From NCBI RefSeq assembly GCF_018343515.1, contig NZ_JAGYPD010000004.1, positions 186,001 to 250,000 on the forward strand: a stretch of 64,000 bases of DNA, in the 5' to 3' direction. How positions within the stretch are numbered: the stretch's first letter is position 1; each line of letters begins with the position of its first letter. Below, piece by piece: positions 25,758 through 34,437 of this stretch. A model generated the notes under the pieces. It saw nothing but the letters and a program-made list of their open reading frames with translations, was not told the DNA's origin and ran no database searches. A program made the position numbers and the translations under genes. Source of the DNA: Bacillus sp. FJAT-50079. GTDB taxonomy: Bacteria; Bacillota; Bacilli; Bacillales; Bacillaceae_C.

Positions 25758-27166
25758 TTAACTATATACCTCTTTATCAGGAAAAACTTAAGGAATATGA
25801 AAATCAGCTTATAGATGATATAGCGGATTTAACAGCAATTAAATCTGTTGCGGATCACAAAACAAAAACAATTAATGCACCTTTTGGTTTAGGAGTCAGG
25901 AAGGCTTTTGACCAAATGATTACGATGGCAAGACGCGATCAATTTGAATTTGAAGATGTGGATGGCTACGCACTTCAAATAGATTTAGGGAAAGGTGAAA
26001 AGCTGGTCGGTATACTTGGCCATCTAGATATTGTAGAAGAGGGGGACTTAGCCGAGTGGGATTCCACCCCATATCAATTAAGAATCGAAGATGGATTTCT
26101 ATATGGAAGAGGAGTTAATGATGATAAGGCACCCTCTCTAGCAGCCTACTACGCAATCAAAATTTTAAGGGATTTAAATATACCCGTTCAAAGTAAAATA
26201 CGCCTTATTTTAGGTGGAGCCGAGGAAACAACTTGGGAATGTATGGATCACTATTTTAAGAAGAAGCCCGAACCAAAATATTCATTTTCTCCAGATGGCA
26301 ATTTTCCAATTGTAAACGGAGAAAAAGGGGTCGTTCAAGGAACGTTTTCCCTTAATAGAATGAATGGTGAAGAGGCGAACCTTCACTCGATCATAGAGTT
26401 GCAAAGTGCAAAGCAGTTTGGATTTGTGTGCAATGAAATTACGGTTAAATTCAAAAGTAAACGACCTAGTGAATTATTGGAATTTTTGAAAGAATCAGCG
26501 GGAATTAACGTGGAAGATAGTGTTATTACCGCAACTTACAAATCAGACAAAGTACTTTCCAGAAATCCTCATAAAGGTGATAATGCAATTTTTAAGTTGG
26601 GGAGGGATTTAATCACATTTCAAAATCATTTGGATTTAATGGGGAAGTCATTTGTGAGTTTTTTGGAACAATATTTACTTGATGATGCGTATGGAGAGAA
26701 AATAGGTCTAAATTATATAGATCCTGACATGGGGGAGTCAACTATTGCCCTAACATATTGCCTATTAAATAATCGGAATTTTGAGTTTGGCTTTGATTAT
26801 CGATATACCCAAAAAATAAAAGCGACTACGGCATTTAATCTATTATCTTCTTCGTTTGCTATCGAACAAAACTTCCAAATATCGGATCATTTTTTGAAGG
26901 ATTTACACTTTGTTAATGAAGAGGAGCCATTTATTCAAAGATTGAAAACTGCTTATTATAACGTAATGGGCGATGAACCTGAATGTATCACAAAGGGCGG
27001 CATTTCGTATGCTCGGGCAATTAACAATTGTGTGATTTTCGGACCTACATTTCCAAATGAAATCACGAATACACATTTAGCAAATGAAAGAATACGGATT
27101 GAAACACTGTATACATCAGTCATCATTTATTGTGAAGCAATTAGATTGTTAGCAAACTTAGATTAG
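25754..27166 (+). CDS. M20-family metallopeptidase, PepV/Sapep dipeptidase-like
   Basis: The 470-residue protein shows the M20 metal and catalytic motifs: GILGHLDIVEEGD, YGRGVNDDKAPSLAAYYA, LGGAEETTWECM with the catalytic Glu pair, and SPDGNFPIVNGEKG. A long inserted lid domain is present, as in dipeptidase PepV. The C-terminal GGISYARAINNCVIFGP corresponds to the substrate-binding region. The family hydrolyses dipeptides such as beta-Ala-His or Xaa-His, or removes amino acid or acyl groups from small amides. It overlaps the transaldolase gene by four bases, so it is cotranslated with a sugar-phosphate enzyme. This pairing suggests the imported compound carries a peptide or amide bond, which is inference. 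Confidence 0.85.
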   Translation: MINYIPLYQEKLKEYENQLIDDIADLTAIKSVADHKTKTINAPFGLGVRKAFDQMITMARRDQFEFEDVDGYALQIDLGKGEKLVGILGHLDIVEEGDLAEWDSTPYQLRIEDGFLYGRGVNDDKAPSLAAYYAIKILRDLNIPVQSKIRLILGGAEETTWECMDHYFKKKPEPKYSFSPDGNFPIVNGEKGVVQGTFSLNRMNGEEANLHSIIELQSAKQFGFVCNEITVKFKSKRPSELLEFLKESAGINVEDSVITATYKSDKVLSRNPHKGDNAIFKLGRDLITFQNHLDLMGKSFVSFLEQYLLDDAYGEKIGLNYIDPDMGESTIALTYCLLNNRNFEFGFDYRYTQKIKATTAFNLLSSSFAIEQNFQISDHFLKDLHFVNEEEPFIQRLKTAYYNVMGDEPECITKGGISYARAINNCVIFGPTFPNEITNTHLANERIRIETLYTSVIIYCEAIRLLANLD

Positions 27167-27193
27167 AAGAAGCAGCGAATGGGAGGGAGTATA

Positions 27194-28801
27194 ATGAGAG
27201 AGAGAGTTCAAGCTTTTGCTGGTTCGATGATGATTCCAATTATTTTATTAGTAGTAGCCGGGATTTTTATCGGAATTGGCGCCGCACTTGTTAATATTGA
27301 TAACGCTAACGCATTGGGATTGGGTTGGTTAATTAAAGAAGGAAATATTGTTCACGGATTTTTTTCAATCGTAAATAGCTTAGGTTTTATGGTTATGAGA
27401 TTTTTAGCTGTATTCTTTGCGGTAGGACTTGCTTTTGGGCTTGCTAAAAAAGAAAAGGGCTGGGCGGCGCTTGCGGGGCTCGTTTTATTTTTAGGGTTAA
27501 ATACGGTCATTAATACAATGCTTTCTATTAATAACTTAAATCCAGAAACAACAACTGTGGAAGCTTTAATCGCTTCTGGTTATTCCGAAGTTGGTGCAAA
27601 AAACTTTAACGCACTTTTTGGGCATGTTTTAGGAATCTTCAGTTATGATATGGGGATTTTTTCGGGACTTATTGCTGGAGTTGTGGCTAGTATCGTTCAT
27701 AATAAATATTGCGAAAAGCAACTTCCAAATGCTCTTTCATTTTTCTCAGGACCAAGATATGTGCAAATTCTTATTTTTTTCGTAACGATTCCGGTAGGAA
27801 TTATTTTATACTATGTGTGGCCATTCATCGGAATGGGATTATCAAGTATTAGTCATTTCATTACCGCAAGCGGACTCATTGGAACATTTGTCTTTGGTGC
27901 GTTGGATCGAGCATTATTGCCAATCGGGATCCATCATTTAATTGCTTTTCCTATCGAATATACGAAGGTTGGGGGTACAATGCTAGTAGATGGAACCGTT
28001 TATGAGGGCGTAAGAAACATTATGCTAGCACAAATGGGTTCCCCAAATGAATCTGAGTATATTGTCAGGAACTTTACAACTGGAAGAATTCTATTTCATT
28101 TTGGTGGTCTTCCTGGCGCTGCATTTGCAATGTATCATGTGGCTAAGCCCGAAAATCGTAAGAAAGTTGCAAGTATATTAATCCCAGCTGTACTGACTGC
28201 TGTATTAATTGGGGTTACAGAACCTATCGAGTATACATTTTTATTCGTTCAACCACTGCTTTATTTTCTAATTCATGTACCACTTTCAGGTTTATCATAC
28301 GTATTAGCAGAAGCGATGAATATTTCAATAATGGGGACGGCTGTTAGAGATATGTTCCCGAACTTGCTTCAACCGGAGAAAGTTCATGCAATGTATATGC
28401 TTCTATTAATTCCGGCCTATTTTGCCGCTTACTACTTCGCTTTTAAATGGTCGATTCTAAAGTTTAATATAAAAACACCAGGAAGAGAATTGGAAGCGGA
28501 TACAATTAAGCTGTTTACGAAGAAAGATTATCTCGATCAAAAAGGTGCTGTGACAAATGATCAAATCCCAGCCATTGTTGAAGCTTTCGGTGGGAAAGAT
28601 AATATTGTCAGCATTACAAACTGTGCGACAAGATTAAGAGTTAAAGTAGTTAATGAAAAGCTTGTTGCCCCGAATGATCATTGGGTCGATCATTTGGGTG
28701 CAAGCGGAGTCGTTAGAAGTGGAAATGCATTCCAAATCATTTACGGTCCACATGTAATTACCTTAGCTGGCCAAGTGCGCGACGCGGTCGGCATGGAGTA
28801 A
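27194..28801 (+). CDS. PTS sugar transporter, fused EIIC-EIIB (glucose superfamily)
   Basis: The protein has about 535 residues. An EIIC domain with about ten membrane helices covers residues 1-420, with the conserved GALDRALLPIGIHHLIAFP, RILFHFGGLPGAAFAMYH and GVTEPIEYTFLFVQP. A cytoplasmic EIIB domain covers the last 90 residues, with the phosphorylated cysteine in SITNCATRLRVKV. No EIIA domain is attached, so a shared EIIA must serve it. It imports and phosphorylates a sugar or glycoside of the glucose/maltose/N-acetyl-amino sugar class. ATG 27194 follows GGGAGGGAG; the upstream ATG at 27179 lies inside that region. It closes the cluster and is followed by the terminator-like element at 28828. 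Confidence 0.92.
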   Translation: MRERVQAFAGSMMIPIILLVVAGIFIGIGAALVNIDNANALGLGWLIKEGNIVHGFFSIVNSLGFMVMRFLAVFFAVGLAFGLAKKEKGWAALAGLVLFLGLNTVINTMLSINNLNPETTTVEALIASGYSEVGAKNFNALFGHVLGIFSYDMGIFSGLIAGVVASIVHNKYCEKQLPNALSFFSGPRYVQILIFFVTIPVGIILYYVWPFIGMGLSSISHFITASGLIGTFVFGALDRALLPIGIHHLIAFPIEYTKVGGTMLVDGTVYEGVRNIMLAQMGSPNESEYIVRNFTTGRILFHFGGLPGAAFAMYHVAKPENRKKVASILIPAVLTAVLIGVTEPIEYTFLFVQPLLYFLIHVPLSGLSYVLAEAMNISIMGTAVRDMFPNLLQPEKVHAMYMLLLIPAYFAAYYFAFKWSILKFNIKTPGRELEADTIKLFTKKDYLDQKGAVTNDQIPAIVEAFGGKDNIVSITNCATRLRVKVVNEKLVAPNDHWVDHLGASGVVRSGNAFQIIYGPHVITLAGQVRDAVGME

Positions 28802-28827
28802 AAGTGATAAAAACGAAAGAATTTCTT

Positions 28828-28977
28828 AACGAGGTTGGGACATAACGAAAGCGATCAAATCTAAAGGCGAACAATGGGATAACTTAGCGAAGTATATTTC
28901 CGGAGCGAGTTATTTGCAGTTGCTATCGTTCGCATTTGGATTTGATGAAAAGCTTTTGTTCCAGCCTCGTTTTTTTA
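28828..28977 (+). repeat. long stem-loop element and terminator after the PTS gene
   Basis: The arms AACGAGGTTGGGAC (28828-28841) and GTTCCAGCCTCGTT (28958-28971) pair at 12 of 14 positions. They enclose about 116 bases and are followed by a T run. Elements with gaggttgggacata...tcccaacctc ends are known from other Firmicutes intergenic regions, which suggests a mobile or repeated element used as a terminator. Confidence 0.55.
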
Positions 28978-29172
28978 ATATCGAAACATCAGGACTCCGA
29001 AAAATTTAAAACTTTGTCGAAGAGCAAGTGTTAAAAATAAGAGTGTAATTACTAAAATAAACCACGTGTAAGCATTTTTTTTGCTTCGTAGCATGTCATA
29101 GACAAAGAAAATCAGAAAACAAATCAAAATAGTCATACCAATGATTGCTGCTAGCATATGAAAGAGAAACAT
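28975..29172 (-). CDS. small two-helix membrane protein
   Basis: The 65-residue protein begins MFLFHMLAAIIGMTILICF and has two hydrophobic helices (about residues 3-24 and 34-52) with a short basic loop RSKKN between them. A strong site, TTAGGAGGATACTC, lies just before the ATG at 29172; a longer in-frame reading up to 29241 lacks such a site. I do not recognise the family. It sits on the opposite strand between the accessory block and the EcsC-like gene, and its stop codon lies just after the T run of the stem-loop element. The function is unknown. Confidence 0.6.
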   Translation of the reverse strand: MFLFHMLAAIIGMTILICFLIFFVYDMLRSKKNAYTWFILVITLLFLTLALRQSFKFFGVLMFRY

Positions 29173-29285
29173 GAGTATCCTCCTAACATTTTTTAGGAAT
29201 TTGTCCCTTTCAACGATCATATCAAGGGACGTGGAAAACATCTACCGTCTAGATGGGCTACGCATAAAAAGAATCCTCGAATCAT

Positions 29286-29315
29286 TTGCAATCGAAACGA
29301 TGTTAACTGTATAAT
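29286..29315 (+). promoter_or_regulatory. candidate promoter of the ecsC-like/moaB unit
   Basis: TTGCAA (29286-29291) and a perfect TATAAT (29310-29315) are 18 bases apart, 45 bases before the start codon. Confidence 0.6.
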
Positions 29316-29360
29316 TCGATAAAAGAGAAGACAGTAATATAAAGGTAAGGGGTGGCTTGA

Positions 29361-30203
29361 ATGAATCTGACTAAAAGAGATGAAACTCTTTTAGAGTCTT
29401 TGGAAGATTGGCGTCAGTCATTTTATGAGTATGAAGCAACTGATTTTGAAAACACGTATGATAAATGGGTTGATCGTGCATTTGCTCTTATTCCAGAGTC
29501 TGTGCAATCCCAATTTTTTGAAAAGATGGATAATTGGTTTTTTCAAGTAAGCTCATTGATCCGAGGAATGCAAATTCAAAATGAAGCAAGCGATCGGATT
29601 CTTGATGCGGCCCGAGCAATGAATGATGACATTCATTCACTTGCGGATATGAGAAAGATGCCGATTGATCAGCTCAGTTTTATAGCAAAACAGCAGGCTG
29701 CAAAACATCGTCTTTATTCATTGATGCAAGGGGGAATTGCTGGTTCTGGGCAGCCGCTTTTAATCGGCAGTGACTTTTTATCGATGTTCGTTATTAATAT
29801 GCGCGCTGTTCAATTAACAGCCATGTCATTTGGCTATGATGTGCAATCACCGGCAGGGGTGCTCGAAACGGTGAAAGTATTTAATACAGCGACGATGCCT
29901 GATCGGATAAAAATGTTCGGTTGGGAAGATTTAATGGATGATTTACAAAAAGGTACGGAGCAATTTTACTTTAATGTTCATGAGCGAATCATCGACCAAA
30001 CATGGATCGATGAACCGATTAAACAGTTGATTAAACTTGGCTTCATCGTCTGTTTTTCAAAAAAGAAAATATCTGGTTTACCAATTGTCTCGATGGCGGT
30101 CGGGGCAGGGATGAATTATAACACGACGAGAAAGATTACAAACTTCGCTTTAAAATATTATCAGTACAAGTATTTACTCGAAAAGAATGGTGACGTGCGG
30201 TGA
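29361..30203 (+). CDS. EcsC family protein
   Basis: The 280-residue protein matches the EcsC family pattern, with an N-terminal acidic helical region, then GIAGSGQPLLIGSDFLSMF, a segment LIKLGFIVCFSKKKISGLP, and a conserved GAGMNYNTTRKITNFALKYY near the end. It has one or two moderately hydrophobic stretches but no clear membrane anchor. The name comes from a component found beside an ABC transporter in B. subtilis, but most members have no known activity. GTAAGGGGTG precedes the ATG. Its stop codon overlaps the GTG start of moaB, so the two are translated together. I do not infer a role in cofactor synthesis from this alone. Confidence 0.8.
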   Translation: MNLTKRDETLLESLEDWRQSFYEYEATDFENTYDKWVDRAFALIPESVQSQFFEKMDNWFFQVSSLIRGMQIQNEASDRILDAARAMNDDIHSLADMRKMPIDQLSFIAKQQAAKHRLYSLMQGGIAGSGQPLLIGSDFLSMFVINMRAVQLTAMSFGYDVQSPAGVLETVKVFNTATMPDRIKMFGWEDLMDDLQKGTEQFYFNVHERIIDQTWIDEPIKQLIKLGFIVCFSKKKISGLPIVSMAVGAGMNYNTTRKITNFALKYYQYKYLLEKNGDVR

Positions 30204-30706
30204 GTGTGAACGAACATAAACAACAAGCGCCACAAACGATTAACTGTGCGATCATAACGGTAAGTGATACGAGAACGGAAGCGACGGATAAAAGCGGTCG
30301 GCTCATCAGGCAATATGTTGAAGAAGCTGGACATACAGTGAAGCAGCAGCAAATTGTTAAGGATGAACGAGGATTGATTCGCTCAGCGGTTGAAACGCTT
30401 GGGGATGAAACTGATATTCAAGCGATCCTTATAACGGGAGGAACGGGTATTTCTGAGCGGGATGTGACGATTGAATCCGTCTCTCCACTGTTTCATAAAG
30501 AGATTGTTGGCTTTGGAGAATTATTTCGCATGCTTAGTTATACAGAAGATATTGGCTCGGCTGCGATGATGTCAAGAGCAGCGGCGGGAACATATGGTCA
30601 GAAGGTTATTTTTATTATGCCGGGTTCTTCTGGGGCAGTAAAGCTTGCTATGGAAAAATTAATTATAAAAGAGCTTGGACATCTTATTAGGGAGCTTACG
30701 AAATGA
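30200..30706 (+). CDS. moaB: molybdenum cofactor biosynthesis protein MoaB
   Basis: The 168-residue protein is a MogA/MoaB-type molybdopterin-binding domain. It has CAIITVSDTRTEATDKSG near the N-terminus, the ligand loop ILITGGTGISERDVTIE, and IFIMPGSSGAVKLAMEK. The family adenylates molybdopterin or helps metal insertion. The position before argG matches B. subtilis. The start is GTG 30200 in GTGA overlap with the EcsC-like gene. No other molybdenum cofactor genes are in the window. It ends in a good terminator. Confidence 0.93.
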   Translation: MSVNEHKQQAPQTINCAIITVSDTRTEATDKSGRLIRQYVEEAGHTVKQQQIVKDERGLIRSAVETLGDETDIQAILITGGTGISERDVTIESVSPLFHKEIVGFGELFRMLSYTEDIGSAAMMSRAAAGTYGQKVIFIMPGSSGAVKLAMEKLIIKELGHLIRELTK

Positions 30707-30734
30707 ACAAGGATTAACCTTGTTCATTTTTTTA
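30703..30734 (+). terminator. moaB terminator
   Basis: ATGAACAAGG (30703-30712) pairs perfectly with CCTTGTTCAT (30718-30727), followed by seven T residues. The stem starts in the last codon of moaB. Confidence 0.9.
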
Positions 30735-30756
30735 TACATTTTTTTGAAAAAAAGTA

Positions 30757-30784
30757 TTGAAAGGTGCTATTAAAGTATGATAAT
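30757..30784 (+). promoter_or_regulatory. candidate argGH promoter
   Basis: TTGAAA (30757-30762) and GATAAT (30779-30784) are 16 bases apart, about 70 bases before the argG start. Confidence 0.6.
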
Positions 30785-30818
30785 ATTCTTTCATTAAATG
30801 ATTAAAAATAAGTTTGGT

Positions 30819-30832
30819 TGTATATATATACA
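30819..30832 (+). promoter_or_regulatory. palindrome between the argG promoter and start codon
   Basis: TGTATATATATACA is a perfect 14-bp palindrome. A nearby atgattaaaaataag (about 30797) partly resembles the arginine box of B. subtilis (ATGAATAAAAATTCA). Either might bind the arginine regulator, but this is inferred from place and partial likeness. Confidence 0.35.
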
Positions 30833-30854
30833 TCAAGCAGGAGGTTTTCACACA

Positions 30855-32060
30855 ATGAAAAAGAAAGTTGTTCTCGCTTATTCCGGTGGTTTAGATACGT
30901 CCGTAGCCATTAAATGGTTCCTTGATCAAGGTTATGAAGTTGTGGCATGCTGCTTAGATGTAGGGGAAGGAAAAGATCTTGCGTTTGTTCAATCAAAAGC
31001 ATTGGATATGGGCGCATCAAAAAGTTATGTCATTGACGCAAGGGAAGAATTTGCGAATGAATATGCGTTATTATCATTGCAGGCACATACAATGTATGAA
31101 AATAAATATCCATTAGTTTCGGCGTTATCACGCCCGTTAATTTCGAAAAAATTAGTTGAAGTGGCGGAACAAGAAAATGCGGACGCCGTTGCACATGGCT
31201 GCACAGGAAAAGGAAATGACCAAGTTCGCTTTGAAGTTTCGATTAAAGCATTGAATCCTGATCTAGAGGTTTTGGCACCTGTGCGTGAGTGGAGCTGGTC
31301 ACGTGAAGAGGAAATCGAGTATGCAAAAGAGAAAGGGATTCCGATCCCAATCGATTTGGACAGCCCGTACTCTGTTGACCAAAATCTATGGGGAAGAGCG
31401 AATGAATGTGGAATTTTAGAAGACCCATGGGCTGCTCCACCAGAAGAAGCTTACGATTTAACAGCGGCATTAGAGCATACACCTGATACACCAGAACTTA
31501 TCGAAATCGAATTTGTAAATGGTGTACCTGTATCGCTTGACGGGAAGCAATATCCGTTAAGCGAGTTGATTTTAGAACTAAATTCAATCGCGGGGAAACA
31601 TGGAATTGGCCGTATTGATCATGTGGAAAATCGACTTGTTGGAATTAAATCACGTGAAATATATGAGTGCCCTGGGGCGATGACGCTTTTAACAGCGCAT
31701 AAAGAATTGGAAGACTTAACATTAGTAAAAGAACTAGCCCATTTTAAGCCGGTCATTTCAAAGAAATTGACGGAATTAATTTATGATGGACTTTGGTTCT
31801 CTCCATTAAAGCCAGCGTTGACGGCATTTATTGCAGAAACCCAAAAGTATGTGAATGGGGTCGTCAGAGTAAAATTATTTAAAGGTCATGCAATCGTTGA
31901 AGGAAGAAAATCGCCTAACTCATTATACGATGAGAAACTAGCGACATACACATCTGCTGATAAATTTGATCAATCCGCCGCTGTCGGGTTCATTAAATTA
32001 TGGGGCTTGCCGACAGAAGTTCATAGTACGATTCATAAAAAGGACGGTTTAAAATCATGA
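30855..32060 (+). CDS. argG: argininosuccinate synthase
   Basis: The 401-residue protein has the N-type ATP pyrophosphatase motif [15 protein letters not shown] at residues 7-21 and the second signature [14 protein letters not shown]. It joins citrulline and aspartate with ATP in arginine synthesis. The start ATG 30855 has AGGAGG and gives the family length, so the longer in-frame reading from 30798 is not used. The stop codon overlaps the argH start (ATGA), so the pair is a coupled operon. Regulation by arginine through an AhrC/ArgR repressor is usual in Bacillus, but the operator here is uncertain. Confidence 0.97.
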   Translation: MKKKVVLAYSGGLDTSVAIKWFLDQGYEVVACCLDVGEGKDLAFVQSKALDMGASKSYVIDAREEFANEYALLSLQAHTMYENKYPLVSALSRPLISKKLVEVAEQENADAVAHGCTGKGNDQVRFEVSIKALNPDLEVLAPVREWSWSREEEIEYAKEKGIPIPIDLDSPYSVDQNLWGRANECGILEDPWAAPPEEAYDLTAALEHTPDTPELIEIEFVNGVPVSLDGKQYPLSELILELNSIAGKHGIGRIDHVENRLVGIKSREIYECPGAMTLLTAHKELEDLTLVKELAHFKPVISKKLTELIYDGLWFSPLKPALTAFIAETQKYVNGVVRVKLFKGHAIVEGRKSPNSLYDEKLATYTSADKFDQSAAVGFIKLWGLPTEVHSTIHKKDGLKS

Positions 32061-33430
32061 AAAAAGCATGGGGAGGCCGCTTTGCAAAATCACCGGAGCA
32101 ATGGATAGAGGAGTTCGGCGCCTCTATCTCCTTTGATCAAGAGCTTGTTTTTGAAGATATTGAAGGAAGCATCGCTCATGTAAAAATGCTTGGGAAGACA
32201 AACATCATTCCAGTAGAAGAAAGCAAACAAATTGCTGAAGGACTATTGAAATTAAAAGCAAAGGCTGAAGTAGGCCAATTGGAATATTCGATTTCAGAAG
32301 AAGATATTCATTTGAATTTGGAGAAGATGTTGATTGCTGAAATCGGACCTGTTGGCGGAAAACTGCACACAGGTAGAAGCAGAAATGACCAAGTGGCAAC
32401 AGATATGCATCTTTATTTAAAAAAGCAGGTCGGAACAATTATTGAGCATCTTCAAGAACTGCAAACGGTGTTAACGATTCAAGCTGAAAAAAACATCGAG
32501 ACGATTTTTCCAGGGTACACCCATTTGCAGCGGGCTCAGCCGGTTTCCTTCGCCCATCATTTGCTTGCCTATTTTTGGATGCTTGAACGTGATAAGCAAA
32601 GATTCCGGGAAAGCTTAAAAAGAATCGACTTATCACCGCTTGGAGCAAGTGCTTTGGCAGGAACGACATTCCCCATCGATCGCTATTATACTGCAGAGCT
32701 ATTAGGTTTTTCCGGTGTGTACGAAAATAGTATGGATGCGGTCAGTGACCGAGATTTTATCGTTGAATTTTTAAGCAATGCTGCTCTAACAATTACGCAC
32801 CTATCAAGATTTGCAGAAGAAATCATTCTATGGGCGAGTAAAGAGTTTAATTTTATTGAACTAGATGATTCGTATGCAACAGGAAGCAGCATTATGCCAC
32901 AAAAGAAAAACCCTGATATGGCTGAGTTAATTCGAGGAAAAAGCGGTCGAGTATTTGGGAATTTGATGTCCATGCTCACCATTTTAAAAGGCTTGCCGCT
33001 CACATATAATAAAGATATGCAGGAAGACAAAGAAGGAATGTTTGACACAGTCCACACGCTGATCGGCTCTTTGAAAATTTTCACTGGGATGATCGAGACG
33101 ATGACGGTGAAGACAAAGTCAATGGAAGCGGCGGTTAATCAGGATTTTTCCAATGCGACGGAGCTTGCTGACTATTTAGCGACGAAAGGCATTCCATTCC
33201 GTGACGCGCATGAAATCGTTGGAAAGCTTGTGCTCACATGTATTCATAAAAATTGTTTTTTGCTCGACTTATCATTAGATGAATTGAAACAAGCTTGTTT
33301 CGAAATCGAGGAAGATGTCTTTACCGTATTATCACCAAAAGAAGCGGTAAAACGGAGAAATTCTTACGGTGGAACCGGATTTGCCCAAGTCGAAAAGCAA
33401 TTGGAGCAAGCGAAACTTCATTTAGAATAA
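32057..33430 (+). CDS. argH: argininosuccinate lyase
   Basis: The 457-residue protein is in the fumarase/aspartase superfamily. It has [17 protein letters not shown], the catalytic-site [15 protein letters not shown], and the signature [16 protein letters not shown]. It splits argininosuccinate to arginine and fumarate. It begins in overlap with argG and ends with a strong terminator, forming a two-gene arginine unit. The length agrees with B. subtilis ArgH (461). Confidence 0.97.
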   Translation: MKKAWGGRFAKSPEQWIEEFGASISFDQELVFEDIEGSIAHVKMLGKTNIIPVEESKQIAEGLLKLKAKAEVGQLEYSISEEDIHLNLEKMLIAEIGPVGGKLHTGRSRNDQVATDMHLYLKKQVGTIIEHLQELQTVLTIQAEKNIETIFPGYTHLQRAQPVSFAHHLLAYFWMLERDKQRFRESLKRIDLSPLGASALAGTTFPIDRYYTAELLGFSGVYENSMDAVSDRDFIVEFLSNAALTITHLSRFAEEIILWASKEFNFIELDDSYATGSSIMPQKKNPDMAELIRGKSGRVFGNLMSMLTILKGLPLTYNKDMQEDKEGMFDTVHTLIGSLKIFTGMIETMTVKTKSMEAAVNQDFSNATELADYLATKGIPFRDAHEIVGKLVLTCIHKNCFLLDLSLDELKQACFEIEEDVFTVLSPKEAVKRRNSYGGTGFAQVEKQLEQAKLHLE

Positions 33431-33467
33431 AAAATGCCTAGCAGTTTATACTGACTAGGCATTTTTT
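33429..33467. terminator. argGH terminator, also placed for the convergent usp gene
   Basis: AAAAAATGCCTAG pairs with CTAGGCATTTTTT, leaving a 13-base loop. The A and T runs on both sides fit a bidirectional terminator. Confidence 0.9.
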
Positions 33468-33478
33468 CAACTCACATT

Positions 33479-33934
33479 TTAAAGAGTCACATCGTCATCA
33501 GTCCGGACGACGAGAACATCACATGAAGCGGATCGTGTAATTTGTTCTGAAACGCTTCCGATGAGCAATCGTTCTACGGCGTTTAATCCTGTTGCTCCAC
33601 AAATAATTAAGTCCGCGTTTATTTTTTTAGCGGTTTGTTTCGGGATAATTGTTTTTGGTGAACCATGCTCAATAATTGTATTTAATGTTTGTAAACCTTT
33701 GGCTGCTGCTTCTTTTTTATAATCTTCAAGGAGTTCTTCGGCATATCTTTCGGCTCTTTCAGCCATCGTTCCATCGTACGCTTCGATCGATACAAATGAT
33801 CGCGTATCAACGACATGGACGAGTGTAAGCTGTGCATTATTTCTAAGGGCAATATAGACCGCTTTTTTGAATGCGCATTCTGCTGATTTTGATCCATCGA
33901 CTGCGACTAAAATATTTTGATATGTTCGTGACAT
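33479..33934 (-). CDS. universal stress protein, UspA family
   Basis: The 151-residue protein has the UspA fold. It starts YQNILVAVDGSKSAECAFKK and has the ATP-binding pattern G-x2-G-x9-G-S in CGATGLNAVERLLIGSVSEQ, so it belongs to the nucleotide-binding subgroup. The family supports survival under energy or oxidative stress, and the exact role is usually unknown. AGGAGGGGATG precedes the ATG. It is transcribed against argH and away from the small gene at 34029. Confidence 0.93.
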   Translation of the reverse strand: MSRTYQNILVAVDGSKSAECAFKKAVYIALRNNAQLTLVHVVDTRSFVSIEAYDGTMAERAERYAEELLEDYKKEAAAKGLQTLNTIIEHGSPKTIIPKQTAKKINADLIICGATGLNAVERLLIGSVSEQITRSASCDVLVVRTDDDVTL

Positions 33935-34028
33935 AAAATCATCCCCTCCTTAATTTTATTTTAACATGAATTAGACAGTATATCTCATATTTAGTGACGA
34001 ATACTATGGGAAAAGGAGCTGTCGAAAA

Positions 34029-34181
34029 ATGAAAAAACAAAATATAGATGAAAGTATACATTATTCAGAAGAAGAAAATCGTCAAACGATGAAGCAAATT
34101 ATGGATGTTTATTCATTGGGGGTTGTAGAAGAAATGGATGAGCATAAGCAAAAATATGAGCAAAATCAGCCTGAAGAATAG
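34029..34181 (+). CDS. small acidic protein of unknown function (50 residues)
   Basis: The reading frame encodes MKKQNIDESIHYSEEENRQT and continues for 30 more residues, ending NQPEE. It is acidic, helical and without a membrane segment. An AAGGAG site lies 10 bases before the ATG. A clear hairpin with a T run follows at 34231. Both signals support a real gene, although its short length makes it easy to miss. I do not recognise the family. It lies divergent to usp and upstream of ald. Confidence 0.6.
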   Translation: MKKQNIDESIHYSEEENRQTMKQIMDVYSLGVVEEMDEHKQKYEQNQPEE

Positions 34182-34230
34182 CGAAGACGATCGAAGCTCA
34201 TCTACTCAGTCGTCCATAAACGGATTGTAT

Positions 34231-34282
34231 ATCGAACTTTCCCCTCGTCATAGTGATGAAGGACAAGTTCGATTGTTTTTTT
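34231..34282 (+). terminator. terminator after the small gene
   Basis: ATCGAACTT (34231-34239) pairs perfectly with AAGTTCGAT (34265-34273), with an inner CCTC.TCAT/ATGA.GG pairing, followed by TGTTTTTTT. Confidence 0.8.
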
Positions 34283-34437
34283 ACTCATCTTGATTTTCCT
34301 CAGAATTATTGGGTTACATTTATTATGTTTATTGTCGAATGATCTGAATTTTCGTCTTTTAAGCTAAAAAAATGCTGTCAACGTTTCCTCATAATGTTAT
34401 ATTAGTAAGGTAGAATCATCGAACAGGAGGAAAAGAA

